Below, in pieces: positions 5,694-8,988 of a stretch of 8,988 bases of DNA; position 1 is the first letter of the stretch, and each line of letters starts with the position of its first letter. Position numbers and translations under genes: made by a program. The notes under the pieces were generated by a model. That model was not told the origin of the DNA. It saw nothing but the letters and a program-made list of their open reading frames with translations, and did not search any database. The stretch is taken from contig DBYV01000039.1 of the NCBI GenBank assembly GCA_002310995.1, positions 26,563-35,550 on the forward strand, given 5' to 3'. The stretch is from a bacterium UBP6_UBA1177. Its GTDB lineage: Bacteria > UBP6 > UBA1177.

Positions 5694-7588
5694 GGTTTTC
5701 TTTCAGTAAACACAGTATTAAAGAGATCAAGGAACGCTTTTTCCGAAGCGTCTGCAGGTTTTTCAGTATTTATCGTCTTTGTCGAGTATTCATCTGAAAA
5801 ATAGAGAAATTTTTTATCGAATCCGATTGATTTTCCTTTCCTTGCTCCAGCAAAAAGGCTTTGTCCCCACCAGCCGACAGGCTTTTCAATGCCTAAAATA
5901 TGGGCGATTGTCGGCGCAATATCGGTCTGATCCGCCTGAGTCGAAAAATCAGTTTCCGGAAGCTGCCGTTTTGAAAGAAAAATGAGCGGTATTTCTGCAA
6001 GATTGTTCCTTGGATGACCCGGAATCTTTGCCGTTACATTGTTGAGCGGACACGAATGATCCGCCGAAACAACAATGAGAGTCGAATCGTCGAAAAGCCC
6101 TTCTTTATCAAGTCTTTCAACAAAAGCGGCAATATCAAAATCCATTCTGTCAACGGCAGTGAGCCACAAACTGGTCGCCTTGTCCTTTATGTTTTCGATT
6201 TTAGGCGCAGCAGGATAATTCAAATGGAGATATTTCATCTGCCCGGCCGGAGGATGGGTATCTGTTCCAAGAATAGAGACAAAAAGTTTTTTATCTTTAT
6301 TTTTCTTAATATATTCGGCAACTTGTTCATAAAGTTTTCTATCTTCCAAACCCCAGCCGTAGATATATTTTTTAAGTTTTTCATCAGCAAAAAAATCTTC
6401 GCGGCCTATAATTTCGGAAAATCCCATATTCTGGAAAACAAGATTTTCGTTGGCAAAAAATTTAGATGCACTTCTTATAAAAACGGACTTAAAACCGTGC
6501 TTGTTCAAAAGCTTTGGCAACGAATTTCTATGTCCTGTAGGTTCCTGAATGTTGTAGTTGGGATGCGAATTGAAAATTACAGTCAGTCCCTGCAAAGTGG
6601 GCGAACCGCTCGTAGTAAGATTGGTAAAAGTTTTTTCCATAATATCGCTGCGGCAGAAAAAGCGGTTTGAAAACGAACCTTCTATTTTGTCGTTGTAGCA
6701 CGGAAGTGCCTTGAGCGAAAGTGATTCCGTAAAAATGTAGATAACCTTTGAATACTCCCCGACTTCAAGAGTTTTTTCACCATTTTTCCCAAGGTTAATA
6801 TTAAATTCCTTTATCGTTTTGCTATACGGCGACAAGTCATTTGTAACAGTAAAATCTTCCGAAAAAAGGCGGTAATCACCCACAAATTTTTCAGTGACAG
6901 GCGAAAGTATCTTGAATCTTTCACCCAAAGACGGGAATATGACACCTGTAGTAAAGTCAAGCCATTGATTCTGTGTTATGTAGTATATCTGCGCATTTCT
7001 GAAACCGGTTATAACTCTGTCGAACCTTTCGTCTTTGTCAAAAAATGATGAAGCAGAAACATTCAACAAATTAAGAATCAGACAAATAACAAGCCAGAAA
7101 AGTGATTTCTTGAAAAGGTCTTTCTTCGGCATTTTTCTGATTGCAAAAAAGGAAATAAAAAATACCGCTGCAAGGAAAACAAAAAGCGCAACAAAACCGT
7201 ACCATGGAACAAAAGAAGTCACGCTGTAAGGCGTTATCAAGGCGAAGTGAGCTCGCTCGACAAGCGTGTTGCCGAAATAGTAAAGCAGGATATCGGCAAT
7301 CGCAAGAGTAACGTTTGCCGTAACATATAGCGCAGGGATAAAATTTATTCTGAACACAGCCTTGAGCATCAGCATAGAAAATAGAAAAAAAGCCGCGTCA
7401 AACAAAAGTTTTATAATAAAATGGAAGCAGATATCGGAATCTGTGATTGAGAAACCGTTTTTCTGCGAAGCTATGACCAGAAAAACAATGTTGAGTACTG
7501 TAAAAAATATGACCGAGAGTATCTGGAAGAGATCAAAACGTGGAAGAAACTTCTTCAAAAATCCGAAAATTTTCGTTTTGTCGACCAT
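5690..7588 (-). CDS. Membrane LTA-synthase/sulfatase-family phospho-group transferase
   Basis: Inner-membrane enzyme of the alkaline-phosphatase fold, in the LtaS/OpgB/EptA-like group that moves phosphoglycerol or phosphoethanolamine onto envelope glycans or lipids. Numbered from the ATG at 7588 (632 residues), five hydrophobic segments lie at about 22-41, 55-78, 83-105, 127-150 and 162-179. A linker then leads to an extracytoplasmic catalytic domain from about 275. Expected metal and catalytic residues are visible: E288 in IFTESLS, nucleophile candidate T331 in TTSGSPTLQGL (compare the RTSxGL motif of relatives), H445 in GTDTHPP, and D510/H511 in VVSADHSCP. The tail (QTDIAPTIAHILGI, VGWWGQSLF) is typical of the family. 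An in-frame TTG at 7603 would add five residues, but it sits only about 6 nt from the predicted transcription start, so ATG with GGGG at 7594-7597 is preferred. It lies downstream of the serpin gene on the same strand. The exact donor and acceptor are unknown. Confidence 0.9.
   Translation of the reverse strand: MVDKTKIFGFLKKFLPRFDLFQILSVIFFTVLNIVFLVIASQKNGFSITDSDICFHFIIKLLFDAAFFLFSMLMLKAVFRINFIPALYVTANVTLAIADILLYYFGNTLVERAHFALITPYSVTSFVPWYGFVALFVFLAAVFFISFFAIRKMPKKDLFKKSLFWLVICLILNLLNVSASSFFDKDERFDRVITGFRNAQIYYITQNQWLDFTTGVIFPSLGERFKILSPVTEKFVGDYRLFSEDFTVTNDLSPYSKTIKEFNINLGKNGEKTLEVGEYSKVIYIFTESLSLKALPCYNDKIEGSFSNRFFCRSDIMEKTFTNLTTSGSPTLQGLTVIFNSHPNYNIQEPTGHRNSLPKLLNKHGFKSVFIRSASKFFANENLVFQNMGFSEIIGREDFFADEKLKKYIYGWGLEDRKLYEQVAEYIKKNKDKKLFVSILGTDTHPPAGQMKYLHLNYPAAPKIENIKDKATSLWLTAVDRMDFDIAAFVERLDKEGLFDDSTLIVVSADHSCPLNNVTAKIPGHPRNNLAEIPLIFLSKRQLPETDFSTQADQTDIAPTIAHILGIEKPVGWWGQSLFAGARKGKSIGFDKKFLYFSDEYSTKTINTEKPADASEKAFLDLFNTVFTERKP
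5734..5763 (+). terminator. Weak candidate terminator for the plus-strand genes
   Basis: A perfect 6-bp stem, ACGCTT (5734-5739) and AAGCGT (5746-5751), has a 6-nt loop; TTTTT follows at 5759-5763, after a 7-nt gap. It lies inside the 3' coding region of the convergent transferase gene, where any terminator for the radical SAM gene would have to be because there is no intergenic space. The gap before the T-run makes it atypical. Confidence 0.25.
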
Positions 7589-7615
7589 GTCTGCCCCGAG
7601 CAATAAACACGGCCA

Positions 7616-7643
7616 TTTATAATAAATCGGTGAAAAACTGCAA
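7616..7643 (-). promoter_or_regulatory. Candidate promoter of the transferase gene
   Basis: On the minus strand TTGCAG (7643-7638) and TATAAA (7621-7616) are spaced by 16 bp. Transcription would start near 7609, giving a leader of about 20 nt to the ATG at 7588. This argues against the upstream TTG at 7603. It suggests the transferase can be expressed independently of the serpin gene. Confidence 0.5.
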
Positions 7644-7718
7644 ACATATAGAGAAATCTGTCAGCGAACAGTTGTAATGTCAGTTTTTTCTGGTCAACAA
7701 TAAGAATATGTTTTTTGA

Positions 7719-8988
7719 CTATTCCGCCGTCGGATCTTCGACTTTGCCAATAAAGAGAATCGATCCGGTTCTCTCGTCGCGGATCACGAAAATAAAAGGA
7801 TGTGTGCCGAAAAAACCGTCGGGATCTCCTGCCGCTTCAGGATCGATATAGGTATAGCCGGCAGATTCTGTTCCCTTTTCATTGACTTCGATGAAAGTTT
7901 TGTGGCGGATATCGCTGATGCGCAGACCTTCGGTATCGCTGATATTTTCAAGTCCGCCTTCGAAAATCTGCCTGATTCCGAGAGCATTTAAGGTATCTTT
8001 CAGCGATTTTTCGTAGGCAAATTTGAATTTGGGAAGTTCCAGTTCGTATATTTTATACGTACGCATCCCTTCAAAATAGGAATCAATGCCGTTTTCGGCG
8101 ATATCACTGATAAAATCTTCAATATCACCGGAACGTACCAATCCGTAAAAAGCAAAAACACCTCTGCCGTAGGGTATCCTTACAACGGAAGAACCCTCTT
8201 CGTAATTGATGTTGAAATAAAGAACAGGCGCACCTATGCCGCCTCCGTGCATGAAGTCAACCTCCTTGAACGTGTCGTCGGAAAGTTTGAAACTGCCTTT
8301 ATGAGTCTCTTCAAGATTGAAAGGAGTTGTCCATCCTGCCTTGAAATAGAGAGCATTGATGAGGTAGATAACAGTGTTTTGAGGTATCTCTTTAAGAATT
8401 TTGTCAATCTTTCCATGAGTCTTTTCAGATACCCATGAGTTGATTTTTCCGACCGTTGCGGCATCTTCAAAATCCTCTGTGAAAAGTGCCGCGCTGTAAA
8501 AATCCTCAAGAACGGAAATAAAATCTTCTTTTACACCGGGAGCAAAAGCGTCATCCATCCAGACTGAATCAGCAATTTCAAGCACCATGTCCTTGTCAGC
8601 CTCGACAAGACTTGCGATAAGCTGCGCGAACTGTTCATTGACATCGGGCAAATCCATTTCACTAAATTCGAGGACTTCCTTCATTTCCGCAAGAGCATCG
8701 TCAGTCGCGCCGTTAGCCGTCATTGCCATCGAAATCGCGATTGAAAGCGGAGAAATCATCATGTTTTTGGCACCTTCTTCTTTTGCCAGGCGGCTGAAAA
8801 TCTCCATGCCGAGCTTATTGTTTGCCTTTACGACATCTTCGGAAACCTTTTCGGCGCTTTCGTCAGCTTTTTTGTATTTGGCTGCCCATTCGGGATCAAC
8901 AGCCTCGGAATCCGGAACCGTGTCGGTATCGTCGTCTTCATCAGAAACAATTTCTGTGTCGTCAACTTCTGCCGGATCTTCATCAGGA
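7719..8988 (-). CDS. Serpin-family protease inhibitor, probably lipoprotein-tethered, 5'-truncated by window edge
   Basis: Suicide-substrate inhibitor of serine (or cysteine) proteases. The reading frame is open to the window end, so the visible protein has 422 residues and its start lies outside; the ATG at 8807 is internal, because serpin helix A (VKANNKLGMEIFSRLAKEEG) begins before it. The first 33 visible residues are an acidic Asp/Glu/Thr/Pro linker (17 acidic), as often follows a lipoprotein signal, so surface tethering is inferred. Serpin landmarks counted from the ATG at 8807: NMMISPLSIAISMAMTANGA (15-34), NALYFKAGW (151-159), the hinge EVNEKGTESAG (307-317) and the C-terminal HPFIFVIRDERTGSILFIGK (336-355). 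The reactive loop has the same length as that of alpha-1-antitrypsin, placing P1 at A326 and P1' at G327. The hinge has Ser, Gly and Tyr at P12, P10 and P9, less ideal than all-Ala. The stop is TAG at 7721-7719. The transferase gene follows 130 bp downstream. Confidence 0.95.
   Translation of the reverse strand, partial: PDEDPAEVDDTEIVSDEDDDTDTVPDSEAVDPEWAAKYKKADESAEKVSEDVVKANNKLGMEIFSRLAKEEGAKNMMISPLSIAISMAMTANGATDDALAEMKEVLEFSEMDLPDVNEQFAQLIASLVEADKDMVLEIADSVWMDDAFAPGVKEDFISVLEDFYSAALFTEDFEDAATVGKINSWVSEKTHGKIDKILKEIPQNTVIYLINALYFKAGWTTPFNLEETHKGSFKLSDDTFKEVDFMHGGGIGAPVLYFNINYEEGSSVVRIPYGRGVFAFYGLVRSGDIEDFISDIAENGIDSYFEGMRTYKIYELELPKFKFAYEKSLKDTLNALGIRQIFEGGLENISDTEGLRISDIRHKTFIEVNEKGTESAGYTYIDPEAAGDPDGFFGTHPFIFVIRDERTGSILFIGKVEDPTAE
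7794..7880 (-). other. Serpin reactive-centre loop (P17 to the strand after the loop)
   Basis: These codons encode EKGTESAGYTYIDPEAA, then GDPDGFFGTHPF. Aligned by eye without gaps to human alpha-1-antitrypsin (EKGTEAAGAMFLEAIPM, then SIPPEVKFNKPF), P17 is Glu310 and P1 is Ala326 (GCA, 7832-7830), with Gly327 as P1'. A small P1 residue in serpins generally goes with elastase-like or subtilisin-like targets. Confidence 0.75.

Noticed and set aside
6014..6670. Open frame of 218 codons on the plus strand
   Set aside because: It lies antisense within the transferase gene, which has intact catalytic motifs. The translation is Phe/Ile/Lys/Arg-rich without a recognisable domain, and there is no ribosome site.
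7658..7671. CTGT-N6-ACAG palindrome resembling a LexA box
   Set aside because: The E. coli-type box needs N8 between the arms. It is upstream of the candidate transferase promoter and the gene has no SOS link; probably chance.
1..8988. Mobile elements, CRISPR arrays, tRNA or phage genes
   Set aside because: No terminal inverted repeats, transposase motifs, regular spaced repeats, tRNA-like cloverleaf or phage proteins were seen on either strand.

Overview
The window is ordinary bacterial chromosome with dense coding on both strands. It holds four complete protein genes, two genes cut by the window edges, and no RNA genes, insertion sequences, CRISPR arrays or phage genes that I can see. Base composition is moderate, neither AT- nor GC-extreme. 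The host looks like a diderm: there is a classical lipobox lipoprotein, a multi-pass membrane phosphotransferase of the LTA-synthase/sulfatase type, and a serpin with a long acidic N-terminal tether of the kind often found after a lipoprotein cysteine. Bacterial serpins, B12-dependent radical SAM proteins and large HEAT-type lipoproteins together suggest an anaerobic, possibly gut or sediment lineage (Myxococcota/Deltaproteobacteria-like or a related uncultured phylum). That placement is a guess; the window has no phylogenetic marker beyond most of S20.

Layout: the left edge carries rpsT (ribosomal protein S20) on the minus strand, read from an unusual UUG start behind a strong sigma70-type promoter with a GC-rich discriminator. 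It is divergent, across about 230 bp, from a plus-strand run of three genes: an M18 metallo-aminopeptidase (apeB-like), a 639-residue HEAT-repeat-like lipoprotein of unknown function, and a 622-residue B12-binding radical SAM protein. The aminopeptidase and lipoprotein are 95 bp apart with a candidate promoter between them. The lipoprotein and radical SAM gene are only 49 bp apart with no evident promoter or terminator, so they are probably co-transcribed.

The radical SAM gene meets the next gene tail to tail, and their stop codons overlap by 4 bp (5690-5693). From the right edge, two minus-strand genes run towards this point: a serpin (5' end outside the window) and then a membrane-anchored alkaline-phosphatase-fold phospho-group transferase, which appears to have its own promoter.

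How they fit together: S20 and the aminopeptidase are housekeeping (translation, peptide turnover). The lipoprotein, the LtaS-like enzyme and the probable lipoprotein serpin all act at the envelope, but there is no proof they form one system. The most interesting items are the serpin, whose reactive-centre loop can be aligned residue for residue with that of alpha-1-antitrypsin and predicts an Ala-Gly scissile bond; the HEAT lipoprotein/B12 radical SAM pair of unknown function; and the extreme codon bias of the lipoprotein gene (all 18 Phe codons TTC). I found no convincing new multi-gene system.
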